DNA from: Streptomyces sp. NBC_00273
Lineage (GTDB): Bacteria; Actinomycetota; Actinomycetes; Streptomycetales; Streptomycetaceae
Length of the DNA stretch: 64,000 nucleotides
Assembly: GCF_036178145.1 (NCBI RefSeq)
Contig: NZ_CP108067.1
Span: 8,199,001-8,263,000, forward strand
Direction of reading: 5' to 3'
Part shown: in pieces, positions 17,605 to 26,447 of the stretch
How positions within the stretch are numbered: the stretch's first letter is position 1
How the letters are laid out: the number at the start of each line of letters is the position of its first letter
The notes under the pieces: generated by a model
Told to the model about the DNA's origin: nothing
The model's database searches: none
What the model saw: the letters and a program-made list of their open reading frames with translations, nothing else
Translations under genes and position numbers: made by a program

Positions 17605-18621
17605 TCAGACGTACGTGGACGCGCCCCGCGCACGCGGTAGCGGTGCATCGCTACCACCGAGCGGACCGGAACGGCCGGAACGGGCCCTCTTGACCGTGAA
17701 GTGCACCTGAAGCGCTCCGGTCCACACGAGCGCCGAGCCCAGCAGGTGGAGCATCACGAGGAGCGAGGGCAGGGCCGTCAGCGACTGCACCAGCCCCACG
17801 AGGCCCTGACCGAGGAGCACGGCCAGGAAGACGACCGTCTTGCGGCGCGCGGCGCCGAAGCCCTCCTCGGGCAGCGCCGACAGCAGGGCTCCGGCCAGGA
17901 CCAGGGTCGCCCCGGCCAGCACGCCGTGAACGACGGTCACGCCCGTCCAGTCGAAGGGCATCCGCGCCACGTCGGAGGAGTCACCCGCGTGCGGTCCGGA
18001 ACCGGTGGCGAGCGTGCCCACGACGACCAGGAGGGCCGTCACCGTGACCAGGGCCGTCGACAGCGCCCGGATCCGCGCGACGGACCCGGGTGCGAGGGGG
18101 ACCGGTTCGAGGGGGACCGGTGCGCCGGCCTGCTCACCTTCGGTATCCGCGTACGCCGCGTGCCAGGTGTACACCGCGGCCGTGAGCAGCAGCGTGGCGG
18201 CGAGGAAGTGCGCGGCGACGATGTACGGGCTCAGCCGCATCCATACGGTCACTCCGCCGACGACCGCGTTCAGTACGACGATCCAGAACTGTGCCCAGCC
18301 TCCGCGCAGCACCGTGGGCATCGGCCTTTCCTGGAGGCGCGCGGTGATGACGACCCAGCCCACCACCGCGCACAGCGCTCCGGTGAGCAGCCGGTTCCCG
18401 AACTCGATGGCGCCGTGCATCCCCATTTCCGCAGTGGGGGCCAGCGTCTCTCCCGTACACATGGGCCAGTCGGTGCAGCCGAGACCGGAGCCCGTGACGC
18501 GGACGATCCCACCGGTCACGATGATCGCGATGCTTGCCGCGACGGAACCGAGTGCGGCCAGTCTGACGCTTCTCGCTCCCAGCGAGTACCTGCCGGCAAG
18601 CCATGAGAGGGGAGTTCGCAC
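17605..18621 (-). CDS. ctaA: Haem A synthase (COX15/CtaA family)
   Basis: 338 residues starting at GTG 18621, with about eight membrane helices. The CtaA landmarks are VTGGIVRVTGSGLGCTDWPMC near residues 36-56 and the His-containing helices MGMHGAIEFGNRLLTG, AAHFLAATLLL, VVHGVLAG and LLVMLHLLGSALVW. The His residues bind haems during oxidation of haem O to haem A for cytochrome c oxidase. The paired Cys near CTDWPMC are typical of the bacterial enzyme. It stands alone here, without the ctaB or oxidase genes. Confidence 0.93.
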   Translation of the reverse strand: MRTPLSWLAGRYSLGARSVRLAALGSVAASIAIIVTGGIVRVTGSGLGCTDWPMCTGETLAPTAEMGMHGAIEFGNRLLTGALCAVVGWVVITARLQERPMPTVLRGGWAQFWIVVLNAVVGGVTVWMRLSPYIVAAHFLAATLLLTAAVYTWHAAYADTEGEQAGAPVPLEPVPLAPGSVARIRALSTALVTVTALLVVVGTLATGSGPHAGDSSDVARMPFDWTGVTVVHGVLAGATLVLAGALLSALPEEGFGAARRKTVVFLAVLLGQGLVGLVQSLTALPSLLVMLHLLGSALVWTGALQVHFTVKRARSGRSGPLGGSDAPLPRARGASTYV

Positions 18622-18718
18622 GATCAGCCTTCCATTGTTCTGTTTTCCCGGCCGCAGGGCGGAACCCCAGCGTACGCCGCGCGTTCGCTCCGGCCTGACG
18701 GGGTGTCGTACAACCGGG

Positions 18719-19999
18719 TCAGTCGCGTACGCCGTCGATGTCGACCTGCACGTGCCGCGGTCCGCGGAAGATCTGGTTGCGCCGGTAGGGCGGCGGGTCC
18801 TCGACGAGCCGGGGGTTCTCCACCCTGCGGAAGAACTCGCCGACCGCGACCTGGACCTCGAGCCGCGCGAGCGGAGCGCCGAAGCAGAAGTGGATGCCCT
18901 GGCTGAATCCGAGGTGCTGGTTGTCGCGGCGCTCGAGGTCGAGCTCGTCGGGGTCGGTGAACCGGTCCGGGTCGCGGTTCGCCGAGCCGTATGCCAGGAA
19001 GATCGGCGCCCCCTTCGGGATGGTGGTGCCGGCGATGTCGATGTCTTCCACGGCCGAGCGGGTCGGCCAGAACTGCACCGACGACTCGAAGCGCAGCAGC
19101 TCCTCCACCCCGGGCACGATCAGCGCGGGCCGCCGGCGCAGCTCCTCGAGCGCGTCGGGGCGTCGCAGCAGGGTGAGCACGCCGTGGGCGATGAGATTGA
19201 CCGTGGTCTCGTGCCCGGCGAAGAGCAGCAGCACGGCATTGCTCGTGACCAGGCCCCTGGGCATCCCTCCCTCCGGGCCGTCCTCGTGCACCATCGCCGA
19301 GAGCATGCCCGGGCCCGGCTGCCGGGCGTACCGGTCGTGCAGCTCCGCTGCGAACTGCCCGAACTCCTGCAGGGCCTGGTTGCCCCCGGCCAGCCGGCTC
19401 CGGAACTCTTCGGAGGCGGTCTCGGGCCCGTACTCCCAAGCGTCCAGGGCGGTCTCGATCCAGTGGTGGAAGCGTGGCTCGTCCTCCAGCGGCACGCCCA
19501 GAACCTCGCAGATCACCGTCACCGGCAGGGGATAGGCGAAGTCGTCGACGGCATCGATCCGATCCTTGCCCCGCATGCGGTCCAGGAGGCCGTCGACGAT
19601 GCGGTGGATCTCGGGCTCCAGGTTGGAGATCAGGTGAGGCGCATGGGGCGGACCGACGAAATGAGGCGTCATCATCCGGCGATCCCGATCGTGCTCGGGC
19701 GGATCGCACGTGATGATGCTCGGTTCCGCCGCCTGTTCGGCCCCCTGTTCCGCCGCCTGTTCGGCCGCCGGCTCCGCCGAGTCCCCCGTCCGGTCCGATC
19801 CCGGGGCGGGACACTTTCGTGGATCCGAACTGACCCGCGGGTCATGCAGCAGCGTGACGATCTCCCGGTAGGTGCTGACGACGTAGGTTCCGTCCGGCTG
19901 CCGCGCCACCGGTGTCTTGCGCAGTTCTTCGTAGAAGGGGTACGGATTGGCGCGGTTGACATAGCGGAGGGCCTGCTGCCAGGGGGTTTCCTCGACCAC
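18719..19999 (-). CDS. Cytochrome P450
   Basis: 426 residues from GTG 19999 (AAGGAGGGGAG upstream). Clear P450 signatures: I-helix LLFAGHETTVN, K-helix EELLRFESS (ExxR), and haem-ligand loop FSQGIHFCFGAPLA with the Cys thiolate. It is a soluble class I bacterial enzyme. Its electron donors, ferredoxin and ferredoxin reductase, are encoded directly upstream on the same strand. An odd Ala/Glu/Gln tract (AEPAAEQAAEQGAEQAAEPS) is inserted at about residues 75-95, before the C helix. It is encoded by an imperfect DNA repeat and is absent from ordinary P450s. Substrate unknown. Confidence 0.94.
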   Translation of the reverse strand: MVEETPWQQALRYVNRANPYPFYEELRKTPVARQPDGTYVVSTYREIVTLLHDPRVSSDPRKCPAPGSDRTGDSAEPAAEQAAEQGAEQAAEPSIITCDPPEHDRDRRMMTPHFVGPPHAPHLISNLEPEIHRIVDGLLDRMRGKDRIDAVDDFAYPLPVTVICEVLGVPLEDEPRFHHWIETALDAWEYGPETASEEFRSRLAGGNQALQEFGQFAAELHDRYARQPGPGMLSAMVHEDGPEGGMPRGLVTSNAVLLLFAGHETTVNLIAHGVLTLLRRPDALEELRRRPALIVPGVEELLRFESSVQFWPTRSAVEDIDIAGTTIPKGAPIFLAYGSANRDPDRFTDPDELDLERRDNQHLGFSQGIHFCFGAPLARLEVQVAVGEFFRRVENPRLVEDPPPYRRNQIFRGPRHVQVDIDGVRD

Positions 20000-20059
20000 G
20001 AGGCTCCCCTCCTTCTTCCTGTCGGTGCGGTCCGCCCAGACGCCCGGCCGGCGCGCGCA

Positions 20060-21463
20060 TCAGTGACGTCGAGGCCGGAACTCGGCCGTCCGCTCGCTCG
20101 GGGCGTGGCCGGTCAGGACGACGTCGGGGACCTCCGTCGGGACGCCGGGTTCCGGGAATTCGGCCGGCATCGGCTTCATGTCGGGCGGCCGGTCCCAGCC
20201 CGGCGGCGGAGGCGGAAACGGAGCGGATCGCTCGATCAGCTTCCCGTAGTGCTCCAGCCACTTGCCGTGATCGAACGTGACGGCCGCGACGATGCGGCCC
20301 CGGTGGCCGTAAGCGGCCGCGAAACTGCGCCCTGCGACGGACCCCTGGGTGAAGACGATCTCGTCACCGAAGGGCGGGACGCCGACGGACTTGATGTTGA
20401 CGCCGAACTGACCGGACCAGAAGCCGGGGACCAGCAGGTGCGGGCGGTAGTGGGGCTCGAGGTTCACCATGTTGTGCGCCGCCACCTCGGCGCCGAAAAC
20501 GGCGTTGTCCCAGTGTTCCATCGCGAGGAACTCGTACTCGTACAGCACGTGCGGTGCACGCGCCACGTCCCCGGCCACGTAGATGCTGTCGGTGACCACG
20601 CCGTTGATGTCGAAGGCACGGCCACCGGCGTCGCACCCGACGCCCCAGAAACCGGCCGCCAGCCCGGAGCCCTCCAGCCATTCCACGTTGCGGATCGACC
20701 CCAGCGAGGCCACCACCACGTCGGCGTCGACGACGGTTCCGTCCGAGAGCCGAGCACGTCGCACGTGTCCGGCGGAGTCGCCCTCCAGCGACGACACGCC
20801 CAGCGTGCAGCGCAGGTCCACGCCGTGATCGCGCTGCATCTGGGCGGCGATCTCCCCGATCACCCCGCCGAGCGCGCCGACCAGCGGCGCCGAACCCCGC
20901 TCGACGACGGTCACGGGGATGTCCAGCTCCCGGCAGACGGAGGCCACTTCCGAGCCGATGAACCCGGCGCCGATGACCAGGACCCGCGACGGCGGCTCGG
21001 CCAGCGCCGCCCGTAGCCGTGCGGCATCATCACGCGAGCGAATCGTGTGGACCCCCTGAAGGGCGGCCTCGGTCGGATTCGGCCACTGCCGCGCGCGGGT
21101 GCCCGTGGCGATCAACAACCGGTCGTACGGGACCTGCTCGCCGTCGGCCAGGCGCACCTGCTTGGCGGCCCGGTCCAGCCCGGTGGCGGCCACCCCGAGC
21201 CGCCAGTCCGCATCCACTTCTCGCATGCGGGGCAGCTTGGTGTGGTCGGCCGGCACCCAGCCTTTGAGTACTTGCTTGGACAGCGGGGGACGGTCGTAGG
21301 GCTCGTACGGCTCGTCCCCGATGATGGTCAGGGAACCGGTGAAGCCCTCCTCGCGCAGGGCTTCCGCGGCCCGCAACCCGGCCAGGGAGGCACCCACGAT
21401 GACGATCCGGCCGTTGGCCCTGAAATCGCGCACCAACTCCGCCACCGTCGCCGGCAAGGTCAT
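20060..21463 (-). CDS. FAD-dependent ferredoxin reductase (P450 partner)
   Basis: 467 residues from ATG 21463, which overlaps the ferredoxin stop as ATGA. Two dinucleotide folds are present: FAD motif IVIVGASLAGLRAAEAL near the start and NAD motif VLVIGAGFIGSEVA in the middle. The segment YDRPPLSKQVL and late VAGDVARAP (FAD-binding Asp) match the putidaredoxin-reductase/BphA4 group. The C-terminal tail is Pro-rich and longer than usual. It should pass electrons from NAD(P)H to the adjacent ferredoxin and then to the P450. Confidence 0.92.
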   Translation of the reverse strand: MTLPATVAELVRDFRANGRIVIVGASLAGLRAAEALREEGFTGSLTIIGDEPYEPYDRPPLSKQVLKGWVPADHTKLPRMREVDADWRLGVAATGLDRAAKQVRLADGEQVPYDRLLIATGTRARQWPNPTEAALQGVHTIRSRDDAARLRAALAEPPSRVLVIGAGFIGSEVASVCRELDIPVTVVERGSAPLVGALGGVIGEIAAQMQRDHGVDLRCTLGVSSLEGDSAGHVRRARLSDGTVVDADVVVASLGSIRNVEWLEGSGLAAGFWGVGCDAGGRAFDINGVVTDSIYVAGDVARAPHVLYEYEFLAMEHWDNAVFGAEVAAHNMVNLEPHYRPHLLVPGFWSGQFGVNIKSVGVPPFGDEIVFTQGSVAGRSFAAAYGHRGRIVAAVTFDHGKWLEHYGKLIERSAPFPPPPPGWDRPPDMKPMPAEFPEPGVPTEVPDVVLTGHAPSERTAEFRPRRH

Positions 21464-21678
21464 GACGCCCCGCCCCGCTCCGCGCCCTCCAGGCGGTCGA
21501 TCACGATCGCGTGCACCGGGCACGCCACAGCGGCTCGCTCAACCTGCAGGCGCCGCTCGTCATCAGGGTTCGGCTCGTAGGTGAGTGCCTCCTGACCGCT
21601 CAACCTGAAGACCTCGTGAGCCAGATACACACACTGTGCGTATCCCTGGCATCGATTCAGGTCCACGACGATCCGCAT
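21460..21678 (-). CDS. Single-cluster ferredoxin (P450 partner)
   Basis: 72 residues. The pattern CQGYAQC followed by a distant CP near residue 53 is that of [3Fe-4S] ferredoxins that serve actinobacterial P450s (one ligand position of the 4Fe-4S set is absent). It is the first gene of the ferredoxin-reductase-P450 operon and overlaps the reductase start by four bases. Function follows from the fold and the operon. Confidence 0.92.
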   Translation of the reverse strand: MRIVVDLNRCQGYAQCVYLAHEVFRLSGQEALTYEPNPDDERRLQVERAAVACPVHAIVIDRLEGAERGGAS

Positions 21679-21981
21679 GGGCAGGCTCCTTCCGCTCCGC
21701 CTCCCCCCACGACGACCAGCGACGCGGTCATGCAGCTCCGGGGCGGACCGCGAGCCCCTCGCCGAGCGACCCTCCTCGACGTCCCACCGGTCGCGCCGGT
21801 CGAGGCCGTCGACCGAGCAGACCTGCTCCTGTCGTGCGCCCTAGAAAAAATACTCGTCCCACCGTCCGGCGATCGCAAACCCGTCAGCGCGGAGAGCGAG
21901 CTCCCGAAGGGCCGATGCAGCAGGCACGGGCCGCCCGGCCGTGGTTCCGAAACGGAGGGGCCGGGGAGCGGCAGGCCTTCC
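21679..21981. other. Non-coding gap between FKBP and ferredoxin genes
   Basis: 303 bases. It should contain the promoter of the ferredoxin-P450 operon (read leftwards) and the terminator of the FKBP gene. A short A-rich stretch (GAAAAAATACTC near 21843-21854) is the only low-GC feature. No gene is supported. Confidence 0.4.
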
Positions 21982-22359
21982 TCAGACCACGGAGAGGAGG
22001 TCCACCACGAAGACGAGCGTGGAACCCGCCGGGATCAACGGCGAGGGGGACTGGTTGCCGTAGCCGAGGCGCGGGGGAACGATGATCTGGCGCCGACCGC
22101 CGACCTTCATCCCCCTGAGCCCCCGGTCCCAGCCCTTGATGACCCTGCCACCACCCACGGCGAACTTGAACGGCTGGCCCCGGTCCCAGGAGGCGTCGAA
22201 CTCCCTTCCGGACTCGAAGGTGACCCCGACGTAGTGAACCCGGACGACCCTGCCCGGCTTCGCCTCGGGGCCGTCCCCGACGACGAGGTCCCGGATGGTC
22301 AGCTCCTCGGGAGCATCGCCCTCCGGAAGTTCGACCTCGGGCTTCGTCAGTTCACTCAT
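21982..22359 (-). CDS. FKBP-type peptidyl-prolyl cis-trans isomerase
   Basis: 125 residues from ATG 22359 with GAGG upstream; a longer frame to 22545 lacks a ribosome site. The whole protein is one FKBP domain: VRVHYVGVTFESGREFDASW, FAVGGGRVIKGWDRGLRGMK, then IIVPPRLGYGNQ and STLVFVVDLLSV. All are standard FKBP core and FK506-pocket segments (Tyr, Asp, Trp, Tyr). There is no signal peptide, so it acts in the cytoplasm in protein folding. Monocistronic. Confidence 0.95.
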   Translation of the reverse strand: MSELTKPEVELPEGDAPEELTIRDLVVGDGPEAKPGRVVRVHYVGVTFESGREFDASWDRGQPFKFAVGGGRVIKGWDRGLRGMKVGGRRQIIVPPRLGYGNQSPSPLIPAGSTLVFVVDLLSVV

Positions 22360-22981
22360 CGCAACCTCGTTACTCTCCGCCAGCATCCCTCGTGCGTAGT
22401 AGGTGATCACGCTACCGAGAACGCTGATCGACTGGAGTACATCACACCCCACGGAGCACGGCGCGGCGCGACGAGCCGGTGTACGGCCGGCACGGCCCTC
22501 ACGGCCCTCGGGACGGATGCACCGGACCGTACGCACGACGAGCAAGAGCAGCTGAGCAGCTGAGCAGGCCGCACGGGGACGGGGACGGCGACGGGACGGG
22601 CCTGATCAACGGCGTGGCGGGAGTGCGGGTTTGAGGACAACGGGGCCGCGCACAGACGCCCCGACCTGCCTTGTAGCGGAACTCACACCGGGCGGCCTCA
22701 CCACATCCTGGCTTCCCTCTTAAGATCGTTCAGGGCGCGGCGCCGGTCGGTACGACGGGCTTCGGCGGGCGGCCACTCGACTGTCGACCTGCGCTTCCAC
22801 GGCTCCGCCCGACGACCAACGACCGGCACGCACTCTCGACCAAGAGGCGTGACCACACCCCGCGCACGCTTGCCCGATCCTCCGACCTCGGGCCCTCCTG
22901 CACGGGACTTCCGCGCAGCGCATCCATCCCGACCCGCGATCCGTCGGATCCGTCCGCGCTGCCCCGACGAAAGGCAATGAG
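22360..22981. other. 622-bp non-coding region upstream of the PanE-like gene
   Basis: No frame here has convincing codon bias. Short direct repeats occur (GAGCAGCT twice plus GAGCAG at 22546-22568, and GGGGAC units just after). A possible -10 hexamer TAAGAT lies near 22718-22723 but has no good -35 partner. Promoters for both flanking genes must lie here. Confidence 0.4.
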
Positions 22982-23887
22982 ATGACCGACAGCCGTTCCC
23001 TGAGCGTGGCGGTACTCGGCCCCGGGGGCGTCGGCGGTCTGCTCGCCGCACTGATGGCGCGAGCCGGGCACCGGGTGACGTGTCTGGCGGGTGAGGAGAC
23101 CGTGCAGGCCCTGCGCAGCGACGGCATCCAGGTGAGCAGCGGCCAGTTCGGCACCTTCACCTCGAGGGTCGATGCGGACACCGAACTGCGGCAGCCGGTC
23201 GACCTGTGCCTGGTGACGGTGAAGCAAACGGCGCTGGCGGCGGCGCTCGACCGAGTGCCGTCGGGCGTTCTGGGCGACGGCCTCGTAGTGCCGCTCCTGA
23301 ACGGGATCGAGCACCCCGCCACGCTCCGCAGGCGCTACCCGTCGGAGCTCGTGGTGCCGGGAGTGATCCGCGTCGAATCGAGCCGGCAGGCACCGGGCCG
23401 GATCGTGCACGGCAGCCCGTTCACGGAGATCGATCTGGCGAGCGCCACGACGGATCGCGGACGCCTCCACGAGCTGGCCGATGTGCTCGCGGACGCCGGA
23501 GTCACCACCCGGGTGCGCGACGACGAGTCCGGCGCACTGTGGGGGAAGCTGGCGTTCCTGGCTCCCTTCGCACTGCTCACGACGCGCCACCAGCTTCCGA
23601 TCGGCCAGATCCGCACCGAGCACCGTGACGAGCTGCTGGCGCTGGTGGAGGAGGTGGCCGCGGTGAGCCGTGCCTGCGGTGCGCCGAGCGACACCGCCGG
23701 CACGGTGCGGCTGTACGACGCTTTCCCCGCCGCGGCGAAGTCGTCCATGCAGCGCGACGCCGAGGCCGGCCGACCGCTGGAGACGGACGCGATCGGAGGG
23801 GCGGTGCTGAGGGCTGCCGGGCTCCACGCGGTGCCGGTGCCGCGCGTGGCGAGCCTGCTCGACGAGATCGGAGTGCGCGGCCACTGA
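22982..23887 (+). CDS. Ketopantoate reductase family protein (PanE/ApbA)
   Basis: 301 residues, ATG 22982. The N-terminal NADP-binding fold is VAVLGPGGVGGLLAALMARAGH. The family segment LVTVKQTALAAALD and the catalytic region with Lys in SGALWGKLAFLAP match PanE, which reduces 2-dehydropantoate to pantoate for coenzyme A. Streptomyces carry several PanE paralogues, so the physiological substrate is not certain. It is monocistronic and convergent with the biosynthetic cluster; a shared hairpin terminator lies between. Confidence 0.87.
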   Translation: MTDSRSLSVAVLGPGGVGGLLAALMARAGHRVTCLAGEETVQALRSDGIQVSSGQFGTFTSRVDADTELRQPVDLCLVTVKQTALAAALDRVPSGVLGDGLVVPLLNGIEHPATLRRRYPSELVVPGVIRVESSRQAPGRIVHGSPFTEIDLASATTDRGRLHELADVLADAGVTTRVRDDESGALWGKLAFLAPFALLTTRHQLPIGQIRTEHRDELLALVEEVAAVSRACGAPSDTAGTVRLYDAFPAAAKSSMQRDAEAGRPLETDAIGGAVLRAAGLHAVPVPRVASLLDEIGVRGH

Positions 23888-23912
23888 CGGTCGCGTCACA
23901 GGGACGCCGTAC

Positions 23913-23952
23913 GGGCGGGAGCCACCGAGGAGTTGCCCGGTGGCGCCCGCCC
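23913..23952. terminator. Bidirectional terminator between PanE-like gene and FMN glutamate-synthase-like gene
   Basis: A 15-bp stem with one mismatch (GGGCGGGAGCCACCG against CGGTGGCGCCCGCCC) and a 10-base loop lies between two converging genes, 26 bases after one stop and 18 bases after the other. Confidence 0.8.
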
Positions 23953-23969
23953 GCAGGACGGTGGGTCGG

Positions 23970-25244
23970 TCACCCGTTCCGAGGGACGAACGCCTCCCCG
24001 GAACGCGCTTCGGTCCAGATGTCTTCGGCGCCCACTTCCGCGACCCGGTACTTGCCCAGGGAGCTGATCAGCAGGCGCATCTCCAACGCCAGGCACTCGA
24101 CGAAGTTGGTCAGGCCCGTCTCCGCGTCCTCGTCCGACGCGACCAGGGCAGCCCGTCCGAGACCCACCGCGGTGGCCCCGAGCGCCAGGCACTTGACCGC
24201 CCGGGCACCCTCCCAGATACGGCCGCTGACCAGCAGGGAGTTGTCCTGCGCATCGAGGCGTTGCAGGCACTCCGCCAGCGGGAGCCCCACGTGGTCGAGG
24301 AAGGCGCGGGGGGCCCAGCCGGTGCCGCCCTCCGCCCCGTCCACGGTGACCGAGTCCGCCCCGGCCGCCCAGGCAACGGCCGCGGCCAGGTGAACGTCGC
24401 GCGAGGGCGGCAGCTTCACCCACACCCGACAGCGCGGATAGTTGTTGCGCATCAGCCGGATCTGCTGGCGCAGGATCTCCTCGGTGAAGGTTCCCGGGCT
24501 GCTGCAGCGCAGCACCGAGTCCTCGGCGGGTTCGTAGATGTCCAGGACGTCGTACTGCGACGACAGTTCGGTCGCGCGCTTGCGGGGGACCAACGTCATG
24601 CCGCCCACACCGGGCTTCGCACCCTGACCCACCTTCAACTCGAAGGCCAGCCGACCGCTCTCCAGCAGGGGGGCGGCCGAGGGGTCGCTGTACACCAGGT
24701 TCCACACCTCGGCGTCAGCGTCTTCGGTGCTCTGCTGGACGACCACGCCACCGAACCCGTCCGGCGCCGCCGAGGCGTACTCGGTGATGCGGCGCAGCAG
24801 CGAGCTCTCCTTCTCCTCGGCCATCCGACCGTAGCCGGACACGGGGACGATGTTCTCACCGATCACCATGGGGATGCCCAGGCCTCCGGCCTGCCGGGCG
24901 ACCGCTTCGCCGAGGTCGCCGCTGGCCACCCTGGTGGAGCCGAACGCCGCGACGAAGAACGGGAAGGCGGAGCGGAAGCCGCCGATCGTCGTGGTCAGGT
25001 CCACGTCCCCACAGACCGGTTCACGACCGAGGTCGATCATCTTCTCCATGCGGTGCGGTACGAAGACGGGCGGCACGAGACGGGCCCGGTCGATCGCGTC
25101 CTCCGGCCGGGCGCTCGCCTCGCCGTGCTCGCCGTAGAGCGTGGTCCCGTAGTCCTCGCTTTCCGGAAAGGCCGCGGCCGCGCCGTGCCGGGCGCGGGCC
25201 CGTACCTGCCGCTCCGGGAACCCGGGAGCCGTCAGGCCGCTCAC
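23970..25244 (-). CDS. Stand-alone FMN-dependent glutamate-synthase-domain protein (GltB-like), biosynthetic cluster
   Basis: 424 residues. The GTG start overlaps the upstream stop as GTGA. The protein corresponds only to the FMN barrel of the glutamate synthase large subunit: FVAAFGSTRVASGDLGEAVA near the start, LKVGQGAKPGVGGM, then the phosphate-binding region VTVDGAEGGTGWAPRAF and LLVSGRIW-G--AVK-LALGA. It lacks the glutaminase and beta-helix domains and the 3Fe-4S Cys cluster of full GltB. By family logic it could reduce an iminoacid or oxidise an amine using FMN. In this cluster it may supply glutamate or process an amino-acid intermediate. It is cotranscribed with the AsnRS-like gene. 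Confidence 0.82.
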   Translation of the reverse strand: MSGLTAPGFPERQVRARARHGAAAAFPESEDYGTTLYGEHGEASARPEDAIDRARLVPPVFVPHRMEKMIDLGREPVCGDVDLTTTIGGFRSAFPFFVAAFGSTRVASGDLGEAVARQAGGLGIPMVIGENIVPVSGYGRMAEEKESSLLRRITEYASAAPDGFGGVVVQQSTEDADAEVWNLVYSDPSAAPLLESGRLAFELKVGQGAKPGVGGMTLVPRKRATELSSQYDVLDIYEPAEDSVLRCSSPGTFTEEILRQQIRLMRNNYPRCRVWVKLPPSRDVHLAAAVAWAAGADSVTVDGAEGGTGWAPRAFLDHVGLPLAECLQRLDAQDNSLLVSGRIWEGARAVKCLALGATAVGLGRAALVASDEDAETGLTNFVECLALEMRLLISSLGKYRVAEVGAEDIWTEARSGEAFVPRNG

Positions 25245-26350
25245 GGACGAAGCTCCCCCGGCAGCTTGGGGTAGGCCGTCGCCTGCCACACCGCGTCGAG
25301 TCCACCCAGGAAGCGGGTGAACCGCTCGACGCCCAGGCCGAAGCCCGCGCTGGAGGGGATCCCCTCGCGCGCCAGGGTGAGGTACCACTCGTACTTCGCC
25401 GGGTTCTCGCCGGTCTCGCGGATCCGCATCATCAGGTTGCGGTAGTCCGACTCGCGCTCGCTGCCGCTCATCATCTCGCCGAAGCCACCCGGGAAGATGA
25501 GGTCGAAGTTGCGCAGGACACCGGGCTCTTCGGCGCTTTCCTTGTCGTAGAAGCCGCGCGAGCCCTTGGGGTAGTCGGTGATGAAGAACGGGTGCTCGGC
25601 CGCCTTGGAGATGATCTCCTCGCCTTCCCACTCGATCTCCGTGTTCTCGTCCTGGCCGTATCCGCCCCCGGCGAGTTGGGCCACCGCCTGCGCGTGCTTC
25701 ATGCGGCCGTACGGGGCGTCGAGGACGCGCTTGAGCCCGTCCACGTCGCGCCCGAGGATCTCCAGCTCCCGCTGAGCGGTGCTCAGCACGTGCTCGACGC
25801 AGTGCCGGGTCAGCTCTTCCGCGACCCTCATCGCCTCCTCGCGCGAGCCACCGGCGATCTCCACGTCCAGCTGGTGGAACTCGGTCAGGTGGCGGTGGGT
25901 CACCGCCGTTTCCAGCGGCTCGAGCCGGACGTTCGGGGCGACGTGGAAGATCTTGGGGAAGCTGAGCAGGGAAGCCTGCTTGTAGAGGATGCCGCTCGTC
26001 ATCAGCTTGTAGCGGTGGCCGTAGTAGTCGATGTCGACCTGCTTGGCACCGCGGGCGCCCGGGTCGGTCACCGGGCCGATGGTGGGTGGCAGCAGCTCGG
26101 TGAAGCCCTCACCGGTGAGGAAGTCCCGAGCTCCGGCCAGGAACCGGTTCTGCACGAGCAGTGCGGCGCGGGTGCGCTCCGAAGTCAGATGGGCGCGTGG
26201 CGTCGGGAGCGCGGCCCCCGTGTTCTCAGCGGACAATCTCTCGTTCCGTTCGAGTGCTGTGGCGAGACGGGTGATAGAAGGGTGTGACGCTCCGGGACTG
26301 GGCTCGAAGCCGAGCAATGCGCCACGACAATTCGGAACCTGTAATTCCAT
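25241..26350 (-). CDS. Asparaginyl-tRNA synthetase / asparagine synthetase A-like enzyme lacking the anticodon-binding domain
   Basis: 369 residues from ATG 26350, which has the excellent GGAGG five bases upstream; an upstream ATG at 26410 is less likely. It is a class II synthetase catalytic core of the AspRS/AsnRS type. Motif 2 is RLEPLETAVTHRHLTEFHQL, motif 3 is GFGLGVERF, and the stretch FGEMMSGSERESDYRNLM resembles AsnRS. The OB-fold anticodon domain that normally comes first is missing. That build matches archaeal asparagine synthetase (AS-AR) and biosynthetic synthetase paralogues, which activate a carboxylate as AMP ester and amidate it. In this cluster it may amidate 3-methylaspartate (inference). 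It opens the minus-strand arm of the cluster. Confidence 0.8.
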   Translation of the reverse strand: MELQVPNCRGALLGFEPSPGASHPSITRLATALERNERLSAENTGAALPTPRAHLTSERTRAALLVQNRFLAGARDFLTGEGFTELLPPTIGPVTDPGARGAKQVDIDYYGHRYKLMTSGILYKQASLLSFPKIFHVAPNVRLEPLETAVTHRHLTEFHQLDVEIAGGSREEAMRVAEELTRHCVEHVLSTAQRELEILGRDVDGLKRVLDAPYGRMKHAQAVAQLAGGGYGQDENTEIEWEGEEIISKAAEHPFFITDYPKGSRGFYDKESAEEPGVLRNFDLIFPGGFGEMMSGSERESDYRNLMMRIRETGENPAKYEWYLTLAREGIPSSAGFGLGVERFTRFLGGLDAVWQATAYPKLPGELRP

Positions 26351-26447
26351 ATCCACCTCCGAAGGAGTGTGGTCGAGATCACCAAGTGGGAGATTCTTAG
26401 GCGGATGCATCGCCGCGGCTCCCGAAGGTTAGAGCAGCCCGGGAAAT

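Noticed and set aside
17297..17710. Plus-strand frame in the gap before haem A synthase
   Set aside because: No ribosome site, poor codon bias, and it overlaps the 3' end of ctaA; the hydrolase remnant on the other strand explains part of it.
18005..21016. 1003-codon plus-strand frame across the haem A synthase, P450 and ferredoxin reductase genes
   Set aside because: Shadow frame of three genes with clear motifs on the other strand.
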